Source: Catenovulum sediminis (GTDB taxonomy: Bacteria > Pseudomonadota > Gammaproteobacteria > Enterobacterales > Alteromonadaceae). Taken from it: a stretch of 64,000 nucleotides of DNA. The position numbers and the translations under genes are program-made. Location of the stretch: the NCBI RefSeq assembly GCF_040270295.1, contig NZ_JBELOE010000209.1. One strand, written 5' to 3'. Under the pieces are notes generated by a model. The model did no database searches. It was given only the letters and a program-made list of their open reading frames with translations, and was not told the origin of the DNA. Shown in pieces: positions 46,246 through 55,292 of this stretch. Within the stretch, counting starts at the first letter, position 1. Every line of letters starts with the position of its first letter.

Positions 46246-46875
46246 TTAATATTTGAAACCGGATGCAACAAAATATACTTCACGAGACCGCCCTCTAGAC
46301 GAATCCGGTTTACGAATTTTTACCTGACTAAACGCAGCCCTAACTTCTTTTAGGTACTCGTCAAATCCTGCCCCTTGGAAAACTTTGACCACAAATTTAC
46401 CATTTTTCTTCAATACTTGGTTACACATATCAAATGCAAGTTCAACCAAATACATAGACCGAGCTTGATCCACAGTCTCATTACCACTCATATTGGGTGC
46501 CATATCTGATAATAGCACATCAATATTCTTACCTTGTATACGTTCTAACAAGGTATTTAGCACAGATTCTTCTCTAAAATCTCCTTGTAAAAAATCTACG
46601 CCGGCAATTGAATCCATTTCCAAGATATCACACGCAATGACTTCACCTTTTTGACCGACGATATCCGCTGCATATTGGGACCAGCCACCTGGTGCTGCTC
46701 CTAAATCAACCACTTTCATCGCTGGACGAAATAATTTATCTTTTTTGTGGATCTCTTCGATTTTAAACACTGCTCTTGAGCGTAAGCCTAAACGCTGTGC
46801 TTTTTGTACGTATGGATCGTCAAAATGTTCTTTTAGCCAGCGTTTACTGCTGGCTGATTTCTTTTTCTGCACCAT
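46246..46875 (-). CDS. rlmE: 23S rRNA 2'-O-ribose U2552 methyltransferase RlmE
   Basis: A 209-residue FtsJ/RrmJ methyltransferase with SAM motif VDLGAAPGGWSQ and the K-D-K-E tetrad (SDMAPNMSG and KVFQGAGF regions). It modifies U2552 in the A-loop at a late stage of 50S assembly. Divergent from yhbY, as in E. coli. Confidence 0.96.
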   Translation of the reverse strand: MVQKKKSASSKRWLKEHFDDPYVQKAQRLGLRSRAVFKIEEIHKKDKLFRPAMKVVDLGAAPGGWSQYAADIVGQKGEVIACDILEMDSIAGVDFLQGDFREESVLNTLLERIQGKNIDVLLSDMAPNMSGNETVDQARSMYLVELAFDMCNQVLKKNGKFVVKVFQGAGFDEYLKEVRAAFSQVKIRKPDSSRGRSREVYFVASGFKY

Positions 46876-46958
46876 TATAATTTGGTTTAGTTAGTAATAC
46901 GCATTAGATGGCGTTAAAATACCGTAAATTCAAGCTTTGTCATCCAAAAAGTGAAATT

Positions 46959-47255
46959 ATGAGTATATCAACGAAACAAAAACAATTTTTAAAGGCCCAA
47001 GCACACTCTCTAAAACCAATCGTTCAACTCGGAGCGAATGGCCTGACAGAAGGCGTGTTAGCGGAAATTGATTCTGCTTTAAACCATCACGAGCTCATTA
47101 AGGTTAAAATTCCAACCGATGAACGTGATTTAAAAAAGACAATCATAGACGCAATAGTGCGTGAAACACAAGCGTTTCAGGTGCAAACAATTGGTCATAC
47201 TGTGATCTTATACCGTCCATCTGAAGACAATAAAATTGAATTACCTAAAAAGTAA
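46959..47255 (+). CDS. yhbY: CRM-domain ribosome assembly protein YhbY
   Basis: A 98-residue RNA-binding protein associated with pre-50S particles. The start is the ATG at 46959-46961, giving MSISTKQKQFLKAQAH as in the family; a longer frame adds 17 unrelated residues. The CRM motif region GANGLTEGVLAEID is clear. A terminator follows, shared with greA. Confidence 0.94.
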   Translation: MSISTKQKQFLKAQAHSLKPIVQLGANGLTEGVLAEIDSALNHHELIKVKIPTDERDLKKTIIDAIVRETQAFQVQTIGHTVILYRPSEDNKIELPKK

Positions 47256-47272
47256 TCAATCTGCCTAAACAA

Positions 47273-47297
47273 AAAAAGCCGACTGAGTCGGCTTTTT
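47273..47297. terminator. Bidirectional terminator between yhbY and greA
   Basis: AAAAAGCCGAC-TGA-GTCGGCTTTTT, an 11-bp stem with T-runs on both strands. It serves the converging yhbY and greA genes. Confidence 0.9.
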
Positions 47298-47316
47298 GCT
47301 TTTTATCTAAGGTAGC

Positions 47317-47793
47317 TTAAATATATTCTACCTTTATTATTTCATACTCTACTTCATTCGCTGGCGTTTTTAAGGTAAAAGCATCATCGACTTCTTTACC
47401 TATCATTGCTCTAGCAATCGGTGAATTAACAGAAATTAAATTTTTCTTTATATCTGCTTCATCGTCACCCACAATGCGATAAGTCACTTCATCACCAGTG
47501 TCAACATTTTCAATGCTTACCGTTGCACCAAAAATAACACGACCATTGTTTGGCATCTTTTTGATGTCAATAATCTGTGCATTTGACAATTTAGCTTCAA
47601 TTTCCTGAATTCGACCTTCGCAAAAACCTTGCTGCTCACGCGCAGCATGATATTCTGCGTTTTCTTTCAGATCACCATGCTCACGAGCATCCGCGATAGC
47701 TGCAATAATTTGCGGTCGCTTAACAGATTTCAAGTGGTCCAATTCTTTTCTAAGCGATTCTGCACCTAGGACTGTCATCGGAAATTGATTCAT
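47317..47793 (-). CDS. greA: Transcription elongation factor GreA
   Basis: A 158-residue protein that stimulates RNA cleavage by backtracked RNA polymerase. An N-terminal coiled coil (about 10-75, with acidic tip residues) precedes an FKBP-like C-terminal domain. The start overlaps the carB stop by ATGA, so its translation is coupled to carB, a carAB-greA order seen in related bacteria. Confidence 0.96.
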   Translation of the reverse strand: MNQFPMTVLGAESLRKELDHLKSVKRPQIIAAIADAREHGDLKENAEYHAAREQQGFCEGRIQEIEAKLSNAQIIDIKKMPNNGRVIFGATVSIENVDTGDEVTYRIVGDDEADIKKNLISVNSPIARAMIGKEVDDAFTLKTPANEVEYEIIKVEYI

Positions 47794-50700
47794 AGTTGCA
47801 CCTTTTTATGTAAAGCCTGAACAGAGTTTACTGATTTTCTGTCATCTGCTGCATGTGCCATACAAGTTGCGAATGCGGCATTTAACGTTGTTGTGTAGTT
47901 CACTTTATAACGTAATGCACCACGACGAATTGGCACAGAGTCAGCAATCGCCTGACGACCTTCAGTGGTATTCACTATGTAGTCGTACTCGCTGTTTTTG
48001 ATGCGGTCAACGATGTGCGGACGACCTTCCGAAACTTTGTTGACAACGCGAACGTCAATACCTGCTGCTTCTAATAAAACAGCCGTACCTTTAGTTGCGT
48101 CTATCTTATAACCAATTTTTACCAACTCTTTCGCTAAATCGGCTACGCGCTTTTTATCACTGTCACGCACTGATAATAAAACACGACCGGTTTTTGGTAC
48201 AGAATCACCCGCACCTAAACGCGATTTAGCAAATGCCTCTGCGAAGGTATCACCAATTCCCATAACCTCACCCGTTGAGCGCATTTCAGGGCCCAAGATA
48301 GGATCAACACCAGGGAATTTGTTAAATGGAATCACCACTTCTTTTACAGAGTAATAAGGTGGAATAATTTCCTTGTTAATACCCTGCTCTCTTAAAGTTT
48401 GCCCCACCATCACTCGAGCGGCGACTTTAGCCAACGGAATACTGGTTGCTTTAGAAACAAAAGGTACGGTACGTGCTGCTCGCGGGTTCACTTCAATAAG
48501 ATAAATTTCGTTATCTTTCACGGCAAACTGAGTATTCATCAAACCGACAACACCTAATTCTAACGCCAGTTTGCGCACTTGCTCACGCATTCCATCCTGA
48601 ATTTCGGCAGTTAATGAATAAGGTGGTAATGAGCATGCCGAGTCACCTGAGTGAACACCTGCTTGTTCAATATGTTCCATGATGCCGCCAATAACCACAT
48701 CTTGACCGTCACAAATCGCATCGATATCAACTTCAACGGCGTCATCTAAGAATCTATCCAACAAGACAGGCGATTCATTAGACACTTTAACCGCTTCATT
48801 TAGATAACGTTTTAAATCGTTTAGGTCATAAACGATTTCCATTGCACGACCACCCAACACGTATGAAGGACGTACCACTAACGGAAACCCTATATCTGCA
48901 GCTTTAGCGATCGCTTCTTCCATGGTTTTAACTGTTGCGTTAGGCGGCTGCTTCAGACCTAATCTATCAATGGCCTGCTGGAAACGCTCACGATCTTCTG
49001 CACGGTCAATTGCATCAGGCGAAGTCCCAATGATAGGTACGCCATTGGCTTCTAACTCACGTGCTAATTTAAGCGGCGTTTGTCCACCATACTGAACAAT
49101 TACACCTTTAGGTTTTTCTAAACGAACGATTTCTAACACGTCTTCAAGTGTAACAGGCTCAAAATACAATCGATCTGAAGTATCATAATCGGTTGAAACA
49201 GTTTCGGGGTTACAGTTAACCATAATGGTTTCGTAACCATCTTCACGCAATGCCATAGAAGCATGCACACAGCAATAATCGAATTCGATACCCTGGCCGA
49301 TTCTGTTTGGGCCACCGCCTAAAACAATAATCTTGTCTTTATCTGTCGTTTGCGCTTCGCATTCTTCGTCATAGCTCGAATACATATACGCGGTAGAAGT
49401 TGAGAACTCAGCGGCGCAGGTATCGACACGTTTATACACTGGGAAAATGTTTTGCTGATGACGCTTTTTACGCACTTCACTTTCGGCAACACCGATTAAA
49501 TCAGCGATACGCTTATCAGCGAAACCTTTACGTTTTAAGCTATACAGAAAATCTTTGTCTAGACCCGCCATACCTTTTTCAGAAATGGTCTTCTCAGACA
49601 AGACTAAATCTTCAATCTGAACCAAGAACCAAGGATCAATTTTAGTAATGGCAAAAACATCATCTACCGACCAACCTGCTCTGAATGCATCAGCGATGTA
49701 CCAAATACGTTCAGCACCTGGCTCTTTTAGCTCGTGACGAATCTTAGCTTTGGCATTTGCATCTGTAATATCAATAATCGGATCTAATCCACTTACACCG
49801 ACTTCAAGTCCACGTAATGCTTTTTGTAAAGACTCTTGTTGGTTTCGGCCAATCGCCATCACTTCACCAACAGATTTCATCTGTGTGGTTAATCTGTCAT
49901 TTGCACCGGCAAATTTTTCAAAGTTAAAGCGTGGGATCTTAGTGACAACATAGTCGATAGACGGTTCAAATGATGCTGGTGTTTTGCCACCTGTAATATC
50001 ATTGTCTAACTCATCTAAGGTATAACCAACGGCCAGCTTAGCTGCGATTTTGGCAATTGGGAAACCTGTTGCTTTTGACGCAAGCGCTGATGAGCGAGAT
50101 ACACGCGGGTTCATTTCGATGATAACCATACGGCCATCTTCAGGGTTAATACCAAACTGAACGTTTGAACCACCGGTTTCTACACCAATTTCACGCAATA
50201 CGGCCATCGAGGCGTTCCGCATGATTTGGTATTCTTTATCGGTTAAGGTTTGCGCAGGGGCAACAGTAATAGAGTCACCGGTATGAACCCCCATAGGGTC
50301 AAAGTTTTCAATCGCACAAACGATAATGCAGTTGTCCTTTTTATCACGAACAACTTCCATTTCGTATTCTTTCCAACCAATTAATGATTCATCAATTAAT
50401 AATTCTTTAGTTGGTGAAAGGTCTAAACCACGCGTACAAATTTCTTCAAATTCTTCGATGTTATAAGCAATACCACCACCAGAACCACCCATAGTAAAAG
50501 ATGGACGGATGATACATGGGAAACCAATACGTGATAACACGTCGTTAGCTTCTTCCATGCTGTGCGCTATTTCTGCACGAGGTGTTTCTAAGCCTATTGC
50601 TTTCATCGCTTTATCGAAGCGATCTCTATCTTCAGCTTTGTCGATAGCGTCAGCTGTTGCACCAATTAACTCACAACCAAATTTTGCTAAAACACCATGT

Positions 50701-51011
50701 TTATCCAGATCTAAAGCACAGTTTAATGCAGTTTGCCCACCCATCGTTGGCAATACCGCATCTGGTCTTTCATCTTCGATAATTTTGGCGACAACTTCCC
50801 AATGAATGGGTTCTATATAAGTTGCATCGGCCATTTCTGGATCAGTCATGATGGTTGCTGGATTCGAGTTAACTAAAATAACCCGATAGCCTTCTTCTTT
50901 TAAGGCTTTACAGGCTTGAGTGCCTGAATAATCGAATTCACAGGCCTGACCGATCACTATCGGCCCGGCACCTAAAATTAAAATGCTTTTTATATCAGTA
51001 CGTTTTGGCAT
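47790..51011 (-). CDS. carB: Carbamoyl-phosphate synthase large subunit
   Basis: Makes carbamoyl phosphate from bicarbonate, ammonia (from CarA) and two ATP for arginine and pyrimidines. The 1073-residue protein has two homologous ATP-grasp halves (PSFTMGGSGGGIA and PSYVLGGRAMEIV loops), an oligomerisation domain and a C-terminal MGS-like allosteric domain that binds UMP and ornithine in E. coli. It lies 23 nt after carA. Confidence 0.98.
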   Translation of the reverse strand: MPKRTDIKSILILGAGPIVIGQACEFDYSGTQACKALKEEGYRVILVNSNPATIMTDPEMADATYIEPIHWEVVAKIIEDERPDAVLPTMGGQTALNCALDLDKHGVLAKFGCELIGATADAIDKAEDRDRFDKAMKAIGLETPRAEIAHSMEEANDVLSRIGFPCIIRPSFTMGGSGGGIAYNIEEFEEICTRGLDLSPTKELLIDESLIGWKEYEMEVVRDKKDNCIIVCAIENFDPMGVHTGDSITVAPAQTLTDKEYQIMRNASMAVLREIGVETGGSNVQFGINPEDGRMVIIEMNPRVSRSSALASKATGFPIAKIAAKLAVGYTLDELDNDITGGKTPASFEPSIDYVVTKIPRFNFEKFAGANDRLTTQMKSVGEVMAIGRNQQESLQKALRGLEVGVSGLDPIIDITDANAKAKIRHELKEPGAERIWYIADAFRAGWSVDDVFAITKIDPWFLVQIEDLVLSEKTISEKGMAGLDKDFLYSLKRKGFADKRIADLIGVAESEVRKKRHQQNIFPVYKRVDTCAAEFSTSTAYMYSSYDEECEAQTTDKDKIIVLGGGPNRIGQGIEFDYCCVHASMALREDGYETIMVNCNPETVSTDYDTSDRLYFEPVTLEDVLEIVRLEKPKGVIVQYGGQTPLKLARELEANGVPIIGTSPDAIDRAEDRERFQQAIDRLGLKQPPNATVKTMEEAIAKAADIGFPLVVRPSYVLGGRAMEIVYDLNDLKRYLNEAVKVSNESPVLLDRFLDDAVEVDIDAICDGQDVVIGGIMEHIEQAGVHSGDSACSLPPYSLTAEIQDGMREQVRKLALELGVVGLMNTQFAVKDNEIYLIEVNPRAARTVPFVSKATSIPLAKVAARVMVGQTLREQGINKEIIPPYYSVKEVVIPFNKFPGVDPILGPEMRSTGEVMGIGDTFAEAFAKSRLGAGDSVPKTGRVLLSVRDSDKKRVADLAKELVKIGYKIDATKGTAVLLEAAGIDVRVVNKVSEGRPHIVDRIKNSEYDYIVNTTEGRQAIADSVPIRRGALRYKVNYTTTLNAAFATCMAHAADDRKSVNSVQALHKKVQL

Positions 51012-51034
51012 CGGCAGTGTCTCTATCTGGCTCG

Positions 51035-52162
51035 TTATTTGGATTTAGCGGCTTTAATTAGATCAATAAAATGATCAAATAAATCAGCGGCTTCATGCGG
51101 GCCCGGACTGGCTTCAGGGTGACCTTGGAAGCTAAAAGCCGGTTTATCTGTACGATGAATACCTTGCAAAGAACCATCAAACAATGATTTATGCGTTGCT
51201 TTTAGATTAGACGGTAAACTCGCTTCGTCTACTGCAAAACCGTGGTTTTGACTGGTAATCATCACTACACCTGATTCTAGATCTTGCACCGGGTGGTTAG
51301 CACCATGATGACCAAACTTCATTTTTTGAGTTTTTGCACCACTGGCTAGCGCTAACAATTGATGCCCCAAACAAATACCGAAAACAGGAATATCGGTTTC
51401 CAAAATTTGTTTAATCGCGTCAATCGCGTAATCACAAGGCTCTGGATCGCCTGGGCCATTGGATAAGAAAATTCCATCAGGGTTCATTGCTAACACTTCA
51501 CTTGCAGGTGTTTGTGCCGGGACGACTGTTAAATCACAACCGCGATCAACCAACATACGCAAAATATTACGTTTCACACCAAAATCGTAAGCTACAACTT
51601 TAAACTCTTTATTTTCTGGCTTTTGATGACCTTGACCTAACTGCCAAGTGCCTTCATCCCAGTTATAAGTTTCTTTAACTGTAACTTCTTTGGCTAAATC
51701 CATGCCTTTTAAACCTGGGAAAGCTTTCGCTGCGGCCAATGCTTTTTCAGCATCATCGCCCGCGATTAAAGTGCCATTTTGTGCACCTTTTTCACGTAAA
51801 ATACGTGTTAGCCTACGCGTATCTATATCCGCTAAGGCCACAATGCCTCGTTTTTTAAGATAGTCAGACAAACTATCTTGGTTACGAAAGTTTGATGCCA
51901 CTAATGGCAAATCTCGGATGACCAAACCTTTGGCCCAGATATTGGTAGATTCTTCATCTTCTGAGTTCGTACCTGTATTTCCTATATGCGGATAGGTTAA
52001 GGTTACGATCTGCTCAGCATAGGATGGATCGGTTAATATTTCCTGATACCCTGTCATTGAAGTATTAAATACAACTTCACCAACAGACATCCCCTCAGCA
52101 CCAATTGAAGTGCCCTTGAATACAGTACCATCTTCGAGTACTAACAAGGCGGTTTCAGCCAA
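51035..52162 (-). CDS. carA: Carbamoyl-phosphate synthase small subunit
   Basis: The glutaminase subunit, 375 residues, with an N-terminal domain and a class I amidotransferase domain with Cys in GICLGHQ and His/Glu in GHPEASPG. The start is a TTG (52160-52162) with a perfect AGGAGG 6 nt upstream. The 5' leader carries an Arg-rich peptide and a terminator hairpin that ends just before this site, so expression is probably attenuated by arginine supply. Confidence 0.97.
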   Translation of the reverse strand: MAETALLVLEDGTVFKGTSIGAEGMSVGEVVFNTSMTGYQEILTDPSYAEQIVTLTYPHIGNTGTNSEDEESTNIWAKGLVIRDLPLVASNFRNQDSLSDYLKKRGIVALADIDTRRLTRILREKGAQNGTLIAGDDAEKALAAAKAFPGLKGMDLAKEVTVKETYNWDEGTWQLGQGHQKPENKEFKVVAYDFGVKRNILRMLVDRGCDLTVVPAQTPASEVLAMNPDGIFLSNGPGDPEPCDYAIDAIKQILETDIPVFGICLGHQLLALASGAKTQKMKFGHHGANHPVQDLESGVVMITSQNHGFAVDEASLPSNLKATHKSLFDGSLQGIHRTDKPAFSFQGHPEASPGPHEAADLFDHFIDLIKAAKSK

Positions 52163-52181
52163 AACGACCTCCTGAACATTA

Positions 52182-52215
52182 AAAAACGGGAGCTATTGGT
52201 AACAGCCACCCGTTT
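52182..52215 (-). terminator. Attenuator hairpin in the carA leader
   Basis: Minus strand AAAACGGG pairs with CCCGTTTT, and inside it GGCTGTT pairs with AATAGCT around ACC, with one bulged base. Six T residues follow. The hairpin lies about 20 nt upstream of carA and overlaps the last codons and stop of the leader peptide. Confidence 0.75.
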
Positions 52216-52252
52216 TCAGAATTCTTCGAATGCGATGTTTAAATCGCAGCAT
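52193..52252 (-). CDS. carA leader peptide (Arg-rich, 19 aa)
   Basis: The frame ATG (52250-52252) to TAG (52193-52195) encodes MLRFKHRIRRILKTGGCYQ. Four Arg codons (CGA, CGC, CGA, AGA) fall within ten codons. Codons 2-7 overlap a small hairpin (TGCGAT...ATCGCA) and the end overlaps the terminator stem. A ribosome stalling at Arg codons would leave the terminator region free to refold, while rapid translation to the stop would set the outcome otherwise. A leader-peptide role is inferred from this layout. The ribosome-binding site is weak. Confidence 0.6.
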   Translation of the reverse strand: MLRFKHRIRRILKTGGCYQ

Positions 52253-52367
52253 ATAAATCTTGTCTATTTTAGATTAATTCTCACTTGTTGGCTATTAAAA
52301 ATTCAAAAACTTATACAAATAAAGCTTTAATCACCAAAATCAACTAAACAAGACAAAACAAACAGTT

Positions 52368-53168
52368 TTACTTTAATCCCAGTACATCTTGCATATTATA
52401 CAAAGCAACAGGTTTACTTGCTAACCAGTCCGCAGCGCGCACTGCGCCTTTAGCAAAAGTTAAACGGCTTGATGCTTTGTGTGTTATTTCAATGCGCTCG
52501 CCGATATCAGCAAACATCACAGTATGTTCACCTACTATGTCGCCAGCTCTTACGGTAGCAAAACCTATTTCATCTCGCGGACGCTCACCGGTATTGCCTT
52601 CTCGACCATACACTGCATTTTTATCTAAGTCTCGGCCAAGTGTTTCAGCTATCACTTCACCTAAAGCGAGTGCCGTACCTGACGGCGCATCTTTTTTAAA
52701 TCTATGGTGTGCTTCCCAGATTTCAATGTCTGTATAGTCACCCATAACTTTGCTGGCGGTTTCTAATAGTTTAAACAAAAGGTTGACACCGACACTCATA
52801 TTGGCCGCAAACACAACAGGGATTTTTTCACCTGCCGCTTTAACTTCTACGAGCTGCTCTTTACTAAATCCAGTTGTACCAATGACTATAGGTTTGTTGT
52901 TAGCAACACACCAACGGATGTTTTCAATACTGGCGTCCGGCAAAGTAAAATCAATATACACATCAGCAGTCGTTTCATCTTGTTGGCAGATACTTGCTGG
53001 TAAACCTAACTTGCCGATGCCAGCGATTTCACCCGCATCAATACCGTGAAATGCACTCCCTTCTCGAACGAAGGCTTGTGCAATTTCAACTGCGTCATTT
53101 TGCTGGCAAGCTTCAATGAGGGCTCGCCCCATTCTGCCATTGCTTCCAAAAATACCGATTTTTGTCAT
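52368..53168 (-). CDS. dapB: 4-hydroxy-tetrahydrodipicolinate reductase
   Basis: The second committed step of lysine/diaminopimelate synthesis. The 266-residue protein has the dinucleotide motif GIFGSNGRMGRAL and the catalytic EAHHRFKKDAPSGTAL motif with His and Lys. It precedes carA in the dapB-carA-carB order shared with E. coli, separated by 205 bp that include the carA leader. Confidence 0.96.
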   Translation of the reverse strand: MTKIGIFGSNGRMGRALIEACQQNDAVEIAQAFVREGSAFHGIDAGEIAGIGKLGLPASICQQDETTADVYIDFTLPDASIENIRWCVANNKPIVIGTTGFSKEQLVEVKAAGEKIPVVFAANMSVGVNLLFKLLETASKVMGDYTDIEIWEAHHRFKKDAPSGTALALGEVIAETLGRDLDKNAVYGREGNTGERPRDEIGFATVRAGDIVGEHTVMFADIGERIEITHKASSRLTFAKGAVRAADWLASKPVALYNMQDVLGLK

Positions 53169-53223
53169 TTTTATTTACCCAATTCTATTTATTGCGCGCA
53201 TTGTAGTCTTTGTGTCACAGTTT

Positions 53224-53832
53224 TCAAATTTTAGGCACTAAAATTTCTTTTAATGACGCATATTCACGACCCCCTAATCGTGCAATCGGGTCAATTTTCA
53301 ACACATCTGTTTTCAGTCTTTGTTTGTCATCCAGCGAAATAACTTCATCTGCAATATAAATCTGTTTTATTTCGACAAACACTAAAGTTTGCGGTTTATC
53401 GCCTATTTCCGTTGTCTGATATAACTCACAGCCAAAAGCAATTGGACAGGCTTTTACCCTTGGAAGCTCAAATCCATCAAAATCAGCCAACTCAATATTA
53501 TAGTGTTCAATTTCAGATTCATCTGCCGGTAAACTGTTAGCGCTTTGTTGCATCTGGTTTATTTGCTGAGCGCTTGCGATATGTACAACACATTTTTGCT
53601 GGTAATTAAAATTTGCAATAGAATCTTTTATTTCACCGTTCGGTTTTTTACCTGCAGAATACATTAATAAAGGCGGCTCACTGCTTACTGCGTTGAAATA
53701 AGAATAAGGTGCTAAATTATAGTGAGCATTCTGATGTTGTGTCAGCACCCAAGCAACAGGCCGAGGTACAATGGTTTGCGTCATTAAATGATAAACTTCA
53801 CTCGAATTTAAACTTGCCATATCTATTAACAT
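53224..53832 (-). CDS. Flavin reductase-like (FMN-binding split barrel) protein
   Basis: A 202-residue protein of the DIM6/NTAB flavin reductase family (TIVPRPVAWVLT...LAPYSYFNAVSSEPPLLMYS). AGGAG stands 5 nt before the ATG. These proteins bind FMN and may act as flavin reductases for monooxygenases. It is divergent from the guanidine operon, and its substrate is unknown. Confidence 0.82.
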   Translation of the reverse strand: MLIDMASLNSSEVYHLMTQTIVPRPVAWVLTQHQNAHYNLAPYSYFNAVSSEPPLLMYSAGKKPNGEIKDSIANFNYQQKCVVHIASAQQINQMQQSANSLPADESEIEHYNIELADFDGFELPRVKACPIAFGCELYQTTEIGDKPQTLVFVEIKQIYIADEVISLDDKQRLKTDVLKIDPIARLGGREYASLKEILVPKI

Positions 53833-53853
53833 AAAATCTCCTGATTTCGCCTA

Positions 53854-53870
53854 AGCACCAAATAAGTGCA
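53854..53870 (+). promoter_or_regulatory. NtrC-like enhancer site upstream of the guanidine operon
   Basis: AGCACCAAATAAGTGCA matches the NtrC dyad TGCAC-N7-GTGCA except for the first base. It lies about 140 bp upstream of the start expected from the sigma-54-like promoter, a usual distance for an NtrC enhancer. Confidence 0.55.
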
Positions 53871-53976
53871 AACACCCTAAATGCGTGCAAAACATTTCAA
53901 CTGGCTAAATGATTCTAATTATACCTAAATGCGGGTTAAACTATATAAATAAAGGGATACAGCTTGTGAATCGATA

Positions 53977-53994
53977 TTGGCACGCTTAATGCTT
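53977..53994 (+). promoter_or_regulatory. Sigma-54-type promoter of the guanidine operon
   Basis: TTGGCACGCTTAATGCTT has GG (53979-53980) and GC (53991-53992) exactly 10 nt apart and matches the -24/-12 consensus TGGCACR-N4-TTGC except for one base in the -12 element. Transcription would start near 54003, just ahead of the riboswitch. Confidence 0.65.
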
Positions 53995-54010
53995 TTCATA
54001 ACATAGCAGG

Positions 54011-54232
54011 GGTTCAATTAAATTGAACCGGCAACACAAAGCTAAACAGATGACTAGGGTTCCGGCTTGACTTATCGAGTGACTGGTCCGAGAGTTGTCA
54101 ACCTGGCTGCATTTGAATTAATCACATCGATGTTTTTAATTTTTATGTTTGCGTAAGCAAAGGTTACACGGCGGGATAAAAGCCCGGGAGGTTCAATTTA
54201 ATTAGACCTCCTGTGCCCAGAATCCGTGTAAA
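54011..54232 (+). promoter_or_regulatory. Guanidine-I (ykkC) riboswitch
   Basis: The conserved ykkC core is present in order: CTAGGGTTCCG (from 54054), GGTCCGAGAG (54085-54094) and ACGG.GGGATAAAAGCCCGGGAGG (about 54168-54191). ACACGG (54166-54171) pairs with CCGTGT (54223-54228) to close the 3' helix. A 5' hairpin (GGTTCAATT/AATTGAACC, 54011-54029) precedes the aptamer. No terminator with T-run is seen; GGAG of the first gene lies about 5 nt past the structure, so control may act on translation or by an unusual platform. Confidence 0.92.
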
Positions 54233-54248
54233 CTTTGGAGAACGCGAC

Positions 54249-55280
54249 ATGAAAACGATAAAAATACTCACTTTAACCCTCGCATTATTTAGTAGCACCA
54301 ACGCTTTAGCAAAAGACAAATTTTCAATCTGCTGGTCAATTTATGTTGGTTGGATGCCATGGGAATATGGTGACAGCTCTGGCATTATCAAAAAATGGGC
54401 TGACAAATACAATATTGAAATCGACGTTGTGCAAATCAATGACTACATAGAATCGATTAATCAATATACCGCGGGTCAGTTTGACGCTTGTAGTATGACC
54501 AACATGGACGCATTAACCATACCGGCAGCCAGTTTTGTCGATAGCACAGCCCTCATTGTCGGTGATTTCTCTAATGGCAACGATGGTGTCATTTTAAAGG
54601 ATAAAAAGACACTCAGTGAGATAAAAGGCCAGCAAATCAATCTCGTTGAACTCAGCGTATCGCACTATTTATTGGCAAGAGGTTTAGAATCAATTGGTTT
54701 ATCTGAGCGAGACGTCGATGTAGTCAATACATCGGATGCCGACTTGGTTGCCGCTTATTCTACCCAAGATGTCACCTCAGTTGTTACTTGGAACCCACTT
54801 CTTTCTGAAATCGAAAAACAGCCTAGTGCCCATAAAGTGTTTGACTCATCCAATATCCCAGGTGAGATCATTGACTTGATGGTGGTCAACACTGAAACGC
54901 TAAACGCAAACCCTAACTTTGGTAAAGCGCTCGTCGGTGCCTGGTATGAAATCATGAGTACAATGTCTAATGATGTAGTTTTAACGCACATGGCGAAAGC
55001 TTCCGGTACTGATTTAGCGGGCTACAAGTCACAATTGGCCAGCACAAAGATGTTTTATCAGGCAAAAGACGCGGTTTCTTTCACTAAAGACCCTCAACTC
55101 AGCAAAACGATGAAGTATGTCGCTGAGTTTTCTTTTAAACATGGGTTATTAGGCGATGGTGCGCCAGACGCTGGGTTTATCGGTATCGAAACACCTACTG
55201 GTGTGTTTGGCAATCCGGCCAACATAAAACTACGTTTTGATCCGAGCTTTATGCAAATGGCCGCTGACGGCAAACTATAA
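54249..55280 (+). CDS. ABC transporter substrate-binding protein, guanidine uptake (urea-type annotated)
   Basis: A 343-residue exported binding protein with a signal peptide of about 21 residues ending ALA. It belongs to the NMT1/TauA-like group often annotated as a urea-carboxylase-linked substrate-binding protein. The start is the ATG at 54249-54251 (GGAG upstream); an earlier in-frame Met lies inside the riboswitch. The mature protein has CWSIYVGWMPWEYG near its start. Being the first gene under a guanidine-I riboswitch, it most likely binds guanidine or guanidinium-like compounds. Confidence 0.85.
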   Translation: MKTIKILTLTLALFSSTNALAKDKFSICWSIYVGWMPWEYGDSSGIIKKWADKYNIEIDVVQINDYIESINQYTAGQFDACSMTNMDALTIPAASFVDSTALIVGDFSNGNDGVILKDKKTLSEIKGQQINLVELSVSHYLLARGLESIGLSERDVDVVNTSDADLVAAYSTQDVTSVVTWNPLLSEIEKQPSAHKVFDSSNIPGEIIDLMVVNTETLNANPNFGKALVGAWYEIMSTMSNDVVLTHMAKASGTDLAGYKSQLASTKMFYQAKDAVSFTKDPQLSKTMKYVAEFSFKHGLLGDGAPDAGFIGIETPTGVFGNPANIKLRFDPSFMQMAADGKL

Positions 55281-55292
55281 AGATACTAACTT

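Noticed and set aside
52253..52367. ArgR boxes and promoter for carA
   Set aside because: TGAAT-like half-sites and a TAAAAT -10 are present, but no full ArgR dyad or well-spaced -35 could be supported by eye.
53871..53894. Second NtrC-like dyad (CACCCTAAATGCGTGCA region)
   Set aside because: The half-sites are 9 nt apart where NtrC needs 7, and the left half is poor; only the first site was kept.
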